A stretch of 64,000 nucleotides of DNA from Nephrocerus scutellatus (taxonomy: Eukaryota > Arthropoda > Insecta > Diptera > Pipunculidae), in the NCBI GenBank assembly GCA_947095585.1, contig OX352762.1, positions 47,421,335 through 47,485,334 on the forward strand, in the 5' to 3' direction. The notes under the pieces were generated by a model. It was not told the DNA's origin, ran no database searches, and worked only from the letters and a program-made list of their open reading frames with translations. The position numbers and the translations under genes were made by a program. This document shows, in pieces, positions 23,637-37,953 of this stretch; the first letter of the stretch is position 1; every line of letters begins with the position of its first letter.

Positions 23637-24537
23637 AAATTGATTTATTCCAGAAATTCCAGACCATAGGAAGAAATCTTATAGTCGCATCGTAGTTCTA
23701 AATTCCGAATTTCATGCTAATCGCTTGAGAAATTGATTTGTTCCAGAAATTCCAGACCATAATGATCATATTCCACAATTTCCATAGGAAGAAGTCTGAT
23801 AGTCGCATCTTAGTTCTACATTCTGAATTTCCTGCGAATTGCTTGGGAAATTGATTTGTTCCAGAAATTCCAGACCATAATGATCATATTCCAGAATTTC
23901 CATAGGAAGAAATCTTATAGTCGCATCTTAGTTCTACATTCCGAATTTCATGCGAATCGCTTGCGAAATTGATTTGTTCCAGAAATTCCAGACCATAATG
24001 ATCATATTCCAGAATTTCCATAGGAAGAAGTCCGATAGTCGCATCTTAGTTCTACATTCCGCATTTCATGCGAATCGCTTAAGAAATGTATTTGTTCCAG
24101 AAATTCCAGACCATAATGATGATATTCCAGAATTTCCATAGGAAGAAATCTTATAGTCGCATCTTAGTTCTACATTCCGAATTTCATGCGAATTGCTTGA
24201 GAAATTGATTTGTTCCAGAAATTCCAGACCATAATGATCATATTCCAGAATTTCCAAAGGAAGAAATCTTATAGTCGCATCGTAGTTCTACATTCCGAAT
24301 TTCATGCGAATCGCTTGAGAAATTGATTTGTTCCAGAAATTCCAGACGATAATGGCCATATTCCAGAATTTCCATAGGAAGAAGTCTGTTAGTCGCATCT
24401 TAGTTCTACATTCCGAATTTCCTGCGAATCGCTTGGGAAATTGATTTGTTCCAGAAATTCCAGACCATAATGATCATATTCCAGAATTTCCAAAGGAAGA
24501 AGTCTTTTAGTCGCATCTTAGTCCTTCATTCCGAATT

Positions 24538-27500
24538 TCATGCGAATCGCTTGAGAAACTGATTTGTTCCTGCAATTCCAGACGATAATGATCCTATTCC
24601 AGAATTTCCATAGGAAAAAGTCCTATAGTCGCATCTTAGTCCTACATTCCGAATTTCCTGCGAATCGCTTGAGAAATTGATTTGTTCCAGAAATTCCAGA
24701 CCATAATGATCATATTCCAGAAATTCCAGACCATAATGATCATATTCCAGAATTTCCATAGGAAGAAGTCTAATAGTCGCATATTAGTCACACATTCCGG
24801 ATTTCATGCGAATCTCTTGGGAAATTGCTTTATTCCAGAAATTCCAGAGAAAAATGATCATATTCCAGAAGATCCATAGGAAGAAATCTTATATTCACAT
24901 CTTAGTCCTACATTCCGAATTTCATGCGAATCGCTTAAGAAATTGATTTGTTCCTGAAATTCCAGACCATAATGATCATATTCCAGAAGTTCCATAGGAA
25001 TAAATCTTATATTCACATCTTAGTCCTACATTCCGAATTTCATGCGAATCGCTTGAGAAATTGATTTGTTCCAGAAATTCCAGACCATAATGATCATGTT
25101 CCAGAATTTTCATAGGAAGAATTCTTATAGTCGCATCTTAGTTCTACATTCCGAATTTCATGCGAATCTCTTGGGAAATTGCTTTTTTCCAGAAATTTCA
25201 GACAAAAATGATCATATTCCAGAAGTTCCATAGGAAGAAATCTTATGTTCACATCTTCGTCCTACATTCCGAATTTCATGCGAATCGCTTGAGAAATTAC
25301 TTTGTTCCAGAAATTCCAGACCATAATGATCATATTCCAGAATTTCCATAGGAAGAAGTCTGATAGTCGCATCTTAGTCCTACATTCCGAATTTCATGCG
25401 AATCGCTTGAGAAATTGATTTGTTCCAGAAATTCCAGACCATAATGATCATGTTCCAGAATTTTCATAGGAAGAATTCTTATAGTCGCATCTTAGTTCTA
25501 CATTCCGAATTTCATGCGAATCTCTTGGGAAATTGCTTTTTTCCAGAAATTTCAGACAAAAATGATCATATTCCAGAAGTTCCATAGGAAGAAATCTTAT
25601 GTTCACATCTTCGTCCTACATTCCGAATTTCATGCGAATCGCTTGAGAAATTACTTTGTTCCAGAAATTCCAGACCATAATGATCATATTCCAGAATTTC
25701 CATAGGAAGAAGTCTGATAGTCGCATCTTAGTTCTACATTCCGAATTTCCTGCGATTCGCTTGAGAAATTGATTTGTTACAGAAATTCCAGACCATAATG
25801 ATCATATTCCAGAATTTCCATAGGAAGAAATCTTCTTGTCGCATCGTAGTTCTAAATTCCGAATTTCATGCGAATCGCTTGAGAAATTGATTTGTTCCAG
25901 AAATTCCAGACCATAATGATCATATTCCAGAATTACCATAGGAAGAAGTCTGATAGTCGCATCTATGTTCTACATTCCGAATTTCCTGCGAATCGCTTGA
26001 GAAATTGATTTGCTCCAGAAATTCCAGACCATAATGATCATATTCCAGAATTTCCATAGGAAGAAGTCTAATAGTCGCATCTTAGTTCTACATTCCGAAT
26101 TTCATGCGAATCGCTTGGGAAATTTATTTGTTCCTGAAATTCCAGACCATAATGATCATATTCCAGAATTTCCATAGGAAGAAGTCTAATAGTCGCATCT
26201 TAGTTCTACATTCCGAATTTCATGCGAATCGCTTGAGAAATTGATTTGTTCCAGAAATTCCAGACCATAATGATCATATTCCAGAATTTCCATAGGAAGA
26301 AGTCTTATAGTCGCATCTTAGTTCTACATTCCGAATTTCATGCAAATCGCTTGAGAAATTGATTTGTTCCAGAAATTCCAGACCATAATGAGCATATTCC
26401 AGAATTTCCATAGGAAGAAGTCTAATAGTCGCATCTTAGTTCTACATTCCGAATTTCATGCGAATCGCTTGGGAAATGGATTTGTTCCTAAAATTCCAGA
26501 CCATAATGATCATATTCCAGAATTTCCATAGGAAGAAGTCTAATAGTGGCATCTTAGTTCTACATTCCGAATTTCATGCGAATCGCTTGAGAAATTGATT
26601 TATTCCAGAAATTCCAGACCATAATGATCATATTCCAGAATTTCCATAGGAAGAAATCTTATAGTCGCATCGTAGTTCTAAATTCCGAATTTCATGTGAA
26701 TCGCTTGAGAAATTGATTTGTTCCAGAAATTCCAGACCATAATGATCATATTCCACAATTTCCATAGGAAGAAGTCTGATAGTCGCATCTTAGTTCTACA
26801 TTCTGAATTTTCTGCGAATTGCTTGGGAAATTGATTTGTTCCAGAATTTCCATAGGAAGAAATCTTATAGTCGCATCTTAGTTCTACATTCCGAATTTCA
26901 TGCGAATTGCTTGAGAAATTGATTTGTTCCAGAAATTCCAGACCATAATGAGCATATTCCAGAATTTCCATAGGAAGAAGTCTAATAGTCGCATCTTAGT
27001 TCTACATTCCGAATTTCATGCGAATCGTTTGGAAATGGATTTGTTCCTAAAATTCCAGACCATAATGATCATATTCCAGAATTTCCATAGGAAGAAATCT
27101 TATAGTCGCATCGTAGTTCTAAATTCCGAATTTCATGTGAATCGCTTGAGAAATTGATTTGTTCCAGAAATTCCAGACCATAATGGTCATATTCCAGAAT
27201 TTCCATAGGAAGAAGTCTGATAGTCGCATCTTAGTTCTACATTCCGAATTTCCTGCGAATCGCTTGGGAAATTGATTTGTTCCAGAAATTCCAGACCATA
27301 ATGATCATATTCCAGAATTTCCAAAGGAAGAAGTCTTTTAGTCGCATCTTAGTCCTTCATTCCGAATTTCATGCGAATCGCTTGAGAAACTGATTTGTTC
27401 CTGCAATTCCAGACGATAATGATCATATTCCAGAATTTTCATAGGAAAAAGTCTTATAGTCGCATCTTAGTCCTACATTCCGAATTTCCTGCGAATCGCT

Positions 27501-28574
27501 TGAGAAATTGATTTGTTCCAGAAATTCCAGACCATAATGATCATATTCCAGAATTTCCAGACCATAATGATCATATTCCAGAATTTCCATAGGAAGAAGT
27601 CTAATAGTCGCATCTTAGTCACACATTCCGGATTTCATGCGAATCTCTTGGGAAATTGCTTTATTCCAGAAACTCCAGAGAAAAATGATCATATTCCAGA
27701 AGTTCCATAGGAAGAAATCTTATATTCACATCTTAGTCCTACATTCCGAATTTCATGCGAATCGCTTGAGAAATTGATTTGTTCCTGAAATTCCAGATAA
27801 TGATCATATTCCAGAATTTCCATAGGAAGATGTCTTATAGTCGCATCTTAGTCCTACATTCCGAATTTCATGCGAATCGCTTGAGAAATTGATTTGTTCC
27901 AGAAATTCCAGACCATAATGATCATATTCCAGAATTTCCATAGCAAGAATTCTTATAGTCGCATCTTAGTTCTACATTCCGAATTTCCTGCGAATCGCTT
28001 GAGAATTGATTTGTTACAGAAATTCCAGACCATAATGATCATATTCCAGAATTTCCATAGGAAGAAATCTTCTAGTCGCATCGTAGTTCTAAATTCCGAA
28101 TTTCATGCGAATCGCTTGAGTAATTGATTTGTTCCAGAAATTCCAGACCATAATGATCATATTCCAGAATTTCCATAGGAAGAAGTCTGATAGTCGCATC
28201 TATGTTCTACATTCCGAATTTCCTGCGAATCGCTTGAGAAATTGATTTGTTCCAGAAATTCCAGACCATAATGATCATATTCCAGAATTTCCATAGGAAG
28301 AAGTCTAATAGTCGCATCTTAGTTCTACATTCCGAATTTCATGCGAATCGCTTGGGAAATTTATTTGTTCCAGAAATTCCAGACCATAATGATCATATAC
28401 CAGAATTTCCATAGGAAGAAGTCTAATAGTGGCATATTAGTTCTACATTCCGAATTTCCTGCGAATCACTTGGGAAATTGATTTGTTCCAGAAATTCCAG
28501 ACCATAATGATCATATTCCAGAATTTCCAAAGGAAGAAGTCTTTTAGTCGCATCTTAGTCCTTCATTCCGAATT
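24538..28574 (+). repeat. HOR-B unit 1 (4037 bp)
   Basis: The unit start is set at the monomer with AACTGATTTGTTCCTG followed by GATAATGATCCTATTCC and AAAGTCCTATAG. The next such monomer is at 28575. The unit holds the 148-bp monomer (24693), CATGTTCCAG monomers, the AATTACCATAG monomer, the 88-bp monomer and a TTTCCAG-joint 148-bp monomer. It is longer than the 3566-bp form by an internal 354-bp duplication plus 117 bp. Confidence 0.85.
25022..25729 (+). repeat. 354-bp (3-monomer) tandem duplication inside HOR-B unit 1
   Basis: The trio made of the CATGTTCCAG monomer, the GCTTTTTTCC/ATTTCAGAC monomer and the TTACTTTGTTCC monomer occurs twice, with CATGTT at 25095 and again at 25449. The other HOR-B units carry this trio once, so the duplication is private to this unit and young. 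The two copies look identical over what I compared. Confidence 0.9.
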
Positions 28575-29759
28575 TCATGCGAATCGCTTGAGAAACTGAT
28601 TTGTTCCTGCAATTCCAGACGATAATGATCCTATTCCAGAATTTCCATAGGAAAAAGTCCTATAGTCGCATCTTAGTCCTACATTCCGAATTTCCTGCGA
28701 ATCGCTTGAGAAATTGATTTGTTCCAGAAATTCCAGACCATAATGATCATATTCCAGAAATTCCAGACCATAATTATCATATTCCAGAATTTCCATAGGA
28801 AGAAGTCTAATAGTCGCATATTAGTCACACATTCCGGATTTCATGCGAATCTCTTGGGAAATTGATTTATTCCAGAAATTCCAGACCATAGGAAGAAATC
28901 TTATAGTCGCATCGTAGTTCTAAATTCCGAATTTCATGCTAATCGCTTGAGAAATTGATTTGTTCCAGAAATTCCAGACCATAATGATCATATTCCACAA
29001 TTTCCATAGGAAGAAGTCTGATAGTCGCATCTTAGTTCTACATTCTGAATTTCCTGCGAATTGCTTGGGAAATTGATTTGTTCCAGAAATTCCAGACGAT
29101 AATGATCATATTCCAGAATTTCCATAGGAAGAAATCTTATAGTCGCATCTTAGTTCTACATTCCGAATTTCATGCGAATCGCTTGCGAAATTGATTTGTT
29201 CCAGAAATTCCAGACCATAATGATCATATTCCAGAATTTCCATAGGAAGAAGTCCGATAGTCGCATCTTAGTTCTACATTCCGCATTTCATGCGAATCGC
29301 TTAAGAAATTTATTTGTTCCAGAAATTCCAGACCATAATGATGATATTCCAGAATTTCCATAGGAAGAAATCTTATAGTCGCATCTTAGTTCTACATTCC
29401 GAATTTCATGCGAATTGCTTGAGAAATTGATTTGTTCCAGAAATTCCAGACCATAATGATCATATTCCAGAATTTCCAAAGGAAGAAATCTTATAGTCGC
29501 ATCGTAGTTCTACATTCCGAATTTCATGCGAATCGCTTGAGAAATTGATTTGTTCAAGAAATTCCAGACGATAATGGCCATATTCCAGAATTTCCATAGG
29601 AAGAAGTCTGTTAGTCGCATCTTAGTTCTACATTCCGAATTTCCTGCGAATCGCTTGGGAAATTGATTTGTTCCAGAAATTCCAGACCATAATGATCATA
29701 TTCCAGAATTTCCAAAGGAAGAAGTCTTTTAGTCGCATCTTAGTCCTTCATTCCGAATT
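28575..29759 (+). repeat. Short HOR-B fragment (1185 bp)
   Basis: Opens like a HOR-B unit (ATCCTATTCC, 148-bp monomer at 28730). At 28858 it switches to the sequence otherwise found at 23637-24537, beginning with the 25-bp-deletion monomer. The switch falls inside a TCTCTTGGGAAATTG to ATTTATTCC join and is the visible breakpoint of the 5222-bp duplication. Confidence 0.82.
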
Positions 29760-32700
29760 TCATGCGAATCGCTTGAGAAACTGATTTGTTCCTGCAATTC
29801 CAGACGATAATGATCCTATTCCAGAATTTCCATAGGAAAAAGTCCTATAGTCGCATCTTAGTCCTACATTCCGAATTTCCTGCGAATCGCTTGAGAAATT
29901 GATTTGTTCCAGAAATTCCAGACCATAATGATCATATTCCAGAAATTCCAGACCATAATGATCATATTCCAGAATTTCCATAGGAAGAAGTCTAATAGTC
30001 GCATATTAGTCACACATTCCGGATTTCATGCGAATCTCTTGGGAAATTGCTTTATTCCAGAAATTCCAGAGAAAAATGATCATATTCCAGAAGATCCATA
30101 GGAAGAAATCTTATATTCACATCTTAGTCCTACATTCCGAATTTCATGCGAATCGCTTAAGAAATTGATTTGTTCCTGAAATTCCAGACCATAATGATCA
30201 TATTCCAGAAGTTCCATAGGAATAAATCTTATATTCACATCTTAGTCCTACATTCCGAATTTCATGCGAATCGCTTGAGAAATTGATTTGTTCCAGAAAT
30301 TCCAGACCATAATGATCATGTTCCAGAATTTTCATAGGAAGAATTCTTATAGTCGCATCTTAGTTCTACATTCCGAATTTCATGCGAATCTCTTGGGAAA
30401 TTGCTTTTTTCCAGAAATTTCAGACAAAAATGATCATATTCCAGAAGTTCCATAGGAAGAAATCTTATGTTCACATCTTCGTCCTACATTCCGAATTTCA
30501 TGCGAATCGCTTGAGAAATTACTTTGTTCCAGAAATTCCAGACCATAATGATCATATTCCAGAATTTCCATAGGAAGAAGTCTGATAGTCGCATCTTAGT
30601 TCTACATTCCGAATTTCCTGCGATTCGCTTGAGAAATTGATTTGTTACAGAAATTCCAGACCATAATGATCATATTCCAGAATTTCCATAGGAAGAAATC
30701 TTCTTGTCGCATCGTAGTTCTAAATTCCGAATTTCATGCGAATCGCTTGAGAAATTGATTTGTTCCAGAAATTCCAGACCATAATGATCATATTCCAGAA
30801 TTACCATAGGAAGAAGTCTGATAGTCGCATCTATGTTCTACATTCCGAATTTCCTGCGAATCGCTTGAGAAATTGATTTGCTCCAGAAATTCCAGACCAT
30901 AATGATCATATTCCAGAATTTCCATAGGAAGAAGTCTAATAGTCGCATCTTAGTTCTACATTCCGAATTTCATGCGAATCGCTTGGGAAATTTATTTGTT
31001 CCTGAAATTCCAGACCATAATGATCATATTCCAGAATTTCCATAGGAAGAAGTCTAATAGTCGCATCTTAGTTCTACATTCCGAATTTCATGCGAATCGC
31101 TTGAGAAATTGATTTGTTCCAGAAATTCCAGACCATAATGATCATATTCCAGAATTTCCATAGGAAGAAGTCTTATAGTCGCATCTTAGTTCTACATTCC
31201 GAATTTCATGCAAATCGCTTGAGAAATTGATTTGTTCCAGAAATTCCAGACCATAATGAGCATATTCCAGAATTTCCATAGGAAGAAGTCTAATAGTCGC
31301 ATCTTAGTTCTACATTCCGAATTTCATGCGAATCGCTTGGGAAATGGATTTGTTCCTAAAATTCCAGACCATAATGATCATATTCCAGAATTTCCATAGG
31401 AAGAAGTCTAATAGTGGCATCTTAGTTCTACATTCCGAATTTCATGCGAATCGCTTGAGAAATTGATTTATTCCAGAAATTCCAGACCATAATGATCATA
31501 TTCCAGAATTTCCATAGGAAGAAATCTTATAGTCGCATCGTAGTTCTAAATTCCGAATTTCATGTGAATCGCTTGAGAAATTGATTTGTTCCAGAAATTC
31601 CAGACCATAATGATCATATTCCACAATTTCCATAGGAAGAAGTCTGATAGTCGCATCTTAGTTCTACATTCTGAATTTCCTGCGAATTGCTTGGGAAATT
31701 GATTTGTTCCAGAATTTCCATAGGAAGAAATCTTATAGTCGCATCTTAGTTCTACATTCCGAATTTCATGCGAATTGCTTGAGAAATTGATTTGTTCCAG
31801 AAATTCCAGACCATAATGAGCATATTCCAGAATTTCCATAGGAAGAAGTCTAATAGTCGCATCTTAGTTCTACATTCCGAATTTCATGCGAATCGTTTGG
31901 AAATGGATTTGTTCCTAAAATTCCAGACCATAATGATCATATTCCAGAATTTCCATAGGAAGAAATCTTATAGTCGCATCGTAGTTCTAAATTCCGAATT
32001 TCATGTGAATCGCTTGAGAAATTGATTTGTTCCAGAAATTCCAGACCATAATGGTCATATTCCAGAATTTCCATAGGAAGAAGTCTGATAGTCGCATCTT
32101 AGTTCTACATTCCGAATTTCCTGCGAATCGCTTGGGAAATTGATTTGTTCCAGAAATTCCAGACCATAATGATCATATTCCAGAATTTCCAAAGGAAGAA
32201 GTCTTTTAGTCGCATCTTAGTCCTTCATTCCGAATTTCATGCGAATCGCTTGAGAAACTGATTTGTTCCTGCAATTCCAGACGTTAATGATCATATTCCA
32301 GAATTTTCATAGGAAAAAGTCTTATAGTCGCATCTTAGTCCTACATTCCGAATTTCCTGCGAATCGCTTGAGAAATTGATTTGTTCCAGAAATTCCAGAC
32401 CATAATGATCATATTCCAGAATTTCCAGACCATAATGATCATATTCCAGAATTTCCATAGGAAGAAGTCTAATAGTCGCATCTTAGTCACACATTCCGGA
32501 TTTCATGCGAATCTCTTGGGAAATTGCTTTATTCCAGAAACTCCAGAGAAAAATGATCATATTCCAGAAGTTCCATAGGAAGAAATCTTATATTCACATC
32601 TTAGTCCTACATTCCGAATTTCATGCGAATCGCTTGAGAAATTGATTTGTTCCTGAAATTCCAGATAATGATCATATTCCAGAATTTCCATAGGAAGATG

Positions 32701-33325
32701 TCTTATAGTCGCATCTTAGTCCTACATTCCGAATTTCATGCGAATCGCTTGAGAAATTGATTTGTTCCAGAAATTCCAGACCATAATGATCATATTCCAG
32801 AATTTCCATAGCAAGAATTCTTATAGTCGCATCGTAGTTCTAAATTCCGAATTTCATGCGAATCGCTTGAGTAATTGATTTGTTCCAGAAATTCCAGACC
32901 ATAATGATCATATTCCAGAATTTCCATAGGAAGAAGTCTGATAGTCGCATCTATGTTCTACATTCCGAATTTCCTGCGAATCGCTTGAGAAATTGATTTG
33001 TTCCAGAAATTCCAGACCATAATGATCATATTCCAGAATTTCCATAGGAAGAAGTCTAATAGTCGCATCTTAGTTCTACATTCCGAATTTCATGCGAATC
33101 GCTTGGGAAATTTATTTGTTCCAGAAATTCCAGACCATAATGATCATATACCAGAATTTCCATAGGAAGAAGTCTAATAGTGGCATATTAGTTCTACATT
33201 CCGAATTTCCTGCGAATCGCTTGGGAAATTGATTTGTTCCAGAAATTCCAGACCATAATGATCATATTCCAGAATTTCCAAAGGAAGAAGTCTTTTAGTC
33301 GCATCTTAGTCCTTCATTCCGAATT
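28859..33325 (+). repeat. 5222-bp segmental duplication, copy 2 (lacks the 354-bp insertion)
   Basis: Tracks copy 1 at offset 5222, then at 4868 after the missing three-monomer duplication, then at 4751 after a further net 117-bp loss near 32830, where the AGAATTGATTTGTTAC monomer is absent. Private shared variants include AAGTCCGATAG (24030 and 29252) and AGTCTGTTAGTC (24386 and 29608). Confidence 0.87.
29760..33325 (+). repeat. HOR-B unit 2 (3566 bp)
   Basis: Shortest complete HOR-B unit seen. It has one copy of the CATGTT trio and lacks the 117-bp AGAATTGATTTGTTAC monomer near 32830. GACGTTAATG (32281), in place of GACGATAATG, is private to it. The next unit starts directly at 33326, so HOR-B is tandem from here on. 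Confidence 0.85.
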
Positions 33326-36300
33326 TCATGCGAATCGCTTGAGAAACTGATTTGTTCCTGCAATTCCAGACGATAATGATCCTATTCCAGAATTTCCATA
33401 GGAAAAAGTCCTATAGTCGCATCTTAGTCCTACATTCCGAATTTCCTGCGAATCGCTTGAGAAATGTATTTGTTCCAGAAATTCCAGACCATAATGATCA
33501 TATTCCAGAAATTCCAGACCATAATGATCATATTCCAGAATTTCCATAGGAAGAAGTCTAATAGTCGCATATTAGTCACACATTCCGGATTTCATGCGAA
33601 TCTCTTGGGAAATTGCTTTATTCCAGAAATTCCAGAGAAAAATGATCATATTCCAGAAGATCCATAGGAAGAAATCTTATATTCACATCTTAGTCCTACA
33701 TTCCGAATTTCATGCGAATCGCTTAAGAAATTGATTTGTTCCTGAAATTCCAGACCATAATGATCATATTCCAGAAGTTCCATAGGAATAAATCTTATAT
33801 TCACATCTTAGTCCTACATTCCGAATTTCATGCGAATCGCTTGAGAAATTGATTTGTTCCAGAAATTCCAGACCATAATGATCATGTTCCAGAATTTTCA
33901 TAGGAAGAATTCTTATAGTCGCATCTTAGTTCTACATTCCGAATTTCATGCGAATCTCTTGGGAAATTGCTTTTTTCCAGAAATTTCAGACAAAAATGAT
34001 CATATTCCAGAAGTTCCATAGGAAGAAATCTTATGTTCACATCTTCGTCCTACATTCCGAATTTCATGCGAATCGCTTGAGAAATTACTTTGTTCCAGAA
34101 ATTCCAGACCATAATGATCATATTCCAGAATTTCCATAGGAAGAAGTCTGATAGTCGCATCTTAGTTCTACATTCCGAATTTCCTGCGATTCGCTTGAGA
34201 AATTGATTTGTTACAGAAATTCCAGACCATAATGATCATATTCCAGAATTTCCATAGGAAGAAATCTTCTTGTCGCATCGTAGTTCTAAATTCCGGATTT
34301 CATGCGAATCGCTTGAGAAATTGATTTGTTCCAGAAATTCCAGACCATAATGATCATATTCCAGAATTACCATAGGAAGAAGTCTGATAGTCGCATCTAT
34401 GTTCTACATTCCGAATTTCCTGCGAATCGCTTGAGAAATTGATTTGCTCCAGAAATTCCAGACCATAATGATCATATTCCAGAATTTCCATAGGAAGAAG
34501 TCTAATAGTCGCATCTTAGTTCTACATTCCGAATTTCATGCGAATCGCTTGGGAAATTTATTTGTTCCTGAAATTCCAGACCATAATGATCATATTCCAG
34601 AATTTCCATAGGAAGAAGTCTAATAGTCGCATCTTAGTTCTACATTCCGAATTTCATGCGAATCGCTTGAGAAATTGATTTGTTCCAGAAATTCCAGACC
34701 ATAATGATCATATTCCAGAATTTCCATAGGAAGAAGTCTTATAGTCGCATCTTAGTTCTACATTCCGAATTTCATGCAAATCGCTTGAGAAATTGATTTG
34801 TTCCAGAAATTCCAGACCATAATGAGCATATTCCAGAATTTCCATAGGAAGAAGTCTAATAGTCGCATCTTAGTTCTACATTCCGAATTTCATGCGAATC
34901 GCTTGGGAAATGGATTTGTTCCTAAAATTCCAGACCATAATGATCATATTCCAGAATTTCCATAGGAAGAAGTCTAATAGTGGCATCTTAGTTCTACATT
35001 CCGAATTTCATGCGAATCGCTTGAGAAATTGATTTATTCCAGAAATTCCAGACCATAATGATCATATTCCAGAATTTCCATAGGAAGAAATCTTATAGTC
35101 GCATCGTAGTTCTAAATTCCGAATTTCATGTGAATCGCTTGAGAAATTGATTTGTTCCAGAAATTCCAGACCATAATGATCATATTCCACAATTTCCATA
35201 GGAAGAAGTCTGATAGTCGCATCTTAGTTCTACATTCTGAATTTCCTGCGAATTGCTTGAGAAATTGATTTGTTCCAGAAATTCCAGACCATAATGATCA
35301 TATTCCAGAATTACCATAGGAAGAAGTCTGATAGTCGCATCTATGTTCTACATTCCGAATTTCCTGCGAATCGCTTGAGAAATTGATTTGCTCCAGAAAT
35401 TCCAGACCATAATGATCATATTCCAGAATTTCCATAGGAAGAAGTCTAATAGTCGCATCTTAGTTCTACATTCCGAATTTCATGCGAATCGCTTGGGAAA
35501 TTTATTTGTTCCTGAAATTCCAGACCATAATGATCATATTCCAGAATTTCCATAGGAAGAAGTCTAATAGTCGCATCTTAGTTCTACATTCCGAATTTCA
35601 TGCGAATCGCTTGAGAAATTGATTTGTTCCAGAAATTCCAGACCATAATGATCATATTCCAGAATTTCCATAGGAAGAAGTCTTATAGTCGCATCTTAGT
35701 TCTACATTCCGAATTTCATGCAAATCGCTTGAGAAATTGATTTGTTCCAGAAATTCCAGACCATAATGAGCATATTCCAGAATTTCCATAGGAAGAAGTC
35801 TAATAGTCGCATCTTAGTTCTACATTCCGAATTTCATGCGAATCGCTTGGGAAATGGATTTGTTCCTAAAATTCCAGACCATAATGATCATATTCCAGAA
35901 TTTCCATAGGAAGAAGTCTAATAGTGGCATCTTAGTTCTACATTCCGAATTTCATGCGAATCGCTTGAGAAATTGATTTATTCCAGAAATTCCAGACCAT
36001 AATGATCATATTCCAGAATTTCCATAGGAAGAAATCTTATAGTCGCATCGTAGTTCTAAATTCCGAATTTCATGTGAATCGCTTGAGAAATTGATTTGTT
36101 CCAGAAATTCCAGACCATAATGATCATATTCCACAATTTCCATAGGAAGAAGTCTGATAGTCGCATCTTAGTTCTACATTCTGAATTTCCTGCGAATTGC
36201 TTGGGAAATTGATTTGTTCCAGAATTTCCATAGGAAGAAATCTTATAGTCGCATCTTAGTTCTACATTCCGAATTTCATGCGAATTGCTTGAGAAATTGA

Positions 36301-37953
36301 TTTGTTCCAGAAATTCCAGACCATAATGAGCATATTCCAGAATTTCCATAGGAAGAAGTCTAATAGTCGCATCTTAGTTCTACATTCCAAATTTCATGCG
36401 AATCGTTTGGAAATGGATTTGTTCCTAAAATTCCAGACCATAATGATCATATTCCAGAATTTCCATAGGAAGAAATCTTATAGTCGCATCGTAGTTCTAA
36501 ATACCGAATTTCATGTGAATCGCTTGAGAAATTGATTTGTTCCAGAAATTCCAGACCATAATGGTCATATTCCAGAATTTCCATAGGAAGAAGTCTGATA
36601 GTCGCATCTTAGTTCTACATTCCGAATTTCCTGCGAATCGCTTGGGAAATTGATTTGTTCCAGAAATTCCAGACCATAATGATCATATTCCAGAATTTCC
36701 AAAGGAAGAAGTCTTTTAGTCGCATCTTAGTCCTTCATTCCGAATTTCATGCGAATCGCTTGAGAAACTGATTTGTTCCTGCAATTCCAGACGATAATGA
36801 TCATATTCCAGAATTTTCATAGGAAAAAGTCTTATAGTCGCATCTTAGTCCTACATTCCGAAATTTCCTGCGAATCGCTTGAGAAATTGATTTGTTCCAG
36901 AAATTCCAGACCATAATGATCATATTCCAGAATTTCCAGACCATAATGATCATATTCCAGAATTTCCATAGGAAGAAGTCTAATAGTCGCATCTTAGTCA
37001 CACATTCCGGATTTCATGCGAATCTCTTGGGAAATTGCTTTATTCCAGAAACTCCAGAGAAAAATGATCATATTCCAGAAGTTCCATAGGAAGAAATCTT
37101 ATATTCACATCTTAGTCCTACATTCCGAATTTCATGCGAATCGCTTGAGAAATTGATTTGTTCCTGAAATTCCAGATAATGATCATATTCCAGAATTTCC
37201 ATAGGAAGATGTCTTATAGTCGCATCTTAGTCCTACATTCCGAATTTCATGCGAATCGCTTGAGAAATTGATTTGTTCCAGAAATTCCAGACCATAATGA
37301 TCATATTCCAGAATTTCCATAGCAAGAATTCTTATAGTCGCATCTTAGTTCTACATTCCGAATTTCCTGCGAATCGCTTGAGAATTGATTTGTTACAGAA
37401 ATTCCAGACCATAATGATCATATTCCAGAATTTCCATAGGAAGAAATCTTCTAGTCGCATCGTAGTTCTAAATTCCGAATTTCATGCGAATCGCTTGAGT
37501 AATTGATTTGTTCCAGAAATTCCAGACCATAATGATCATATTCCAGAATTTCCATAGGAAGAAGTCTGATAGTCGCATCTATGTTCTACATTCCGAATTT
37601 CCTGCGAATCGCTTGAGAAATTGATTTGTTCCAGAAATTCCAGACCATAATGATCATATTCCAGAATTTCCATAGGAAGAAGTCTAATAGTCGCATCTTA
37701 GTTCTACATTCCGAATTTCATGCGAATCGCTTGGGAAATTTATTTGTTCCAGAAATTCCAGACCATAATGATCATATACCAGAATTTCCATAGGAAGAAG
37801 TCTAATAGTGGCATATTAGTTCTACATTCCGAATTTCCTGCGAATCGCTTGGGAAATTGATTTGTTCCAGAAATTCCAGACCATAATGATCATATTCCAG
37901 AATTTCCAAAGGAAGAAGTCTTTTAGTCGCATCTTAGTCCTTCATTCCGAATT
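33326..37953 (+). repeat. HOR-B unit 3 (4628 bp) with 8-monomer insertion
   Basis: Equals the 3684-bp form plus a 944-bp (8-monomer) tandem duplication at about 34314-36201. A GTATTTGTTCC start (33468) in place of GATTTGTTCC marks its early monomer. An extra base gives CCGAAATTTCC at 36858, the only place I saw that insertion. Confidence 0.85.
34314..36201 (+). repeat. 944-bp (8-monomer) tandem duplication inside HOR-B unit 3
   Basis: The left copy is about 34314-35257 and the right copy about 35258-36201. The marker GATTTGCTCC is at 34441 and again at 35385, exactly 944 bp apart. The join is visible where CTGCGAATTGCTTGAG replaces the usual CTGCGAATTGCTTGGG followed by the 88-bp monomer. 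The other HOR-B units have a single copy. Confidence 0.9.

Larger units (their letters stand above)
23637..28858 (+). repeat. 5222-bp segmental duplication, copy 1
   Basis: Begins at a shortened monomer in which CCAGACCAT joins AGGAAGAAATC, a 25-bp loss flanked by CCAT. The same deletion reappears at 28888, an offset of 5222 bp, marking the start of the next copy. Between them lie one HOR-B unit (24538-28574), an internal 354-bp duplication at about 25022-25729 and HOR-B tail sequence. Confidence 0.88.
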
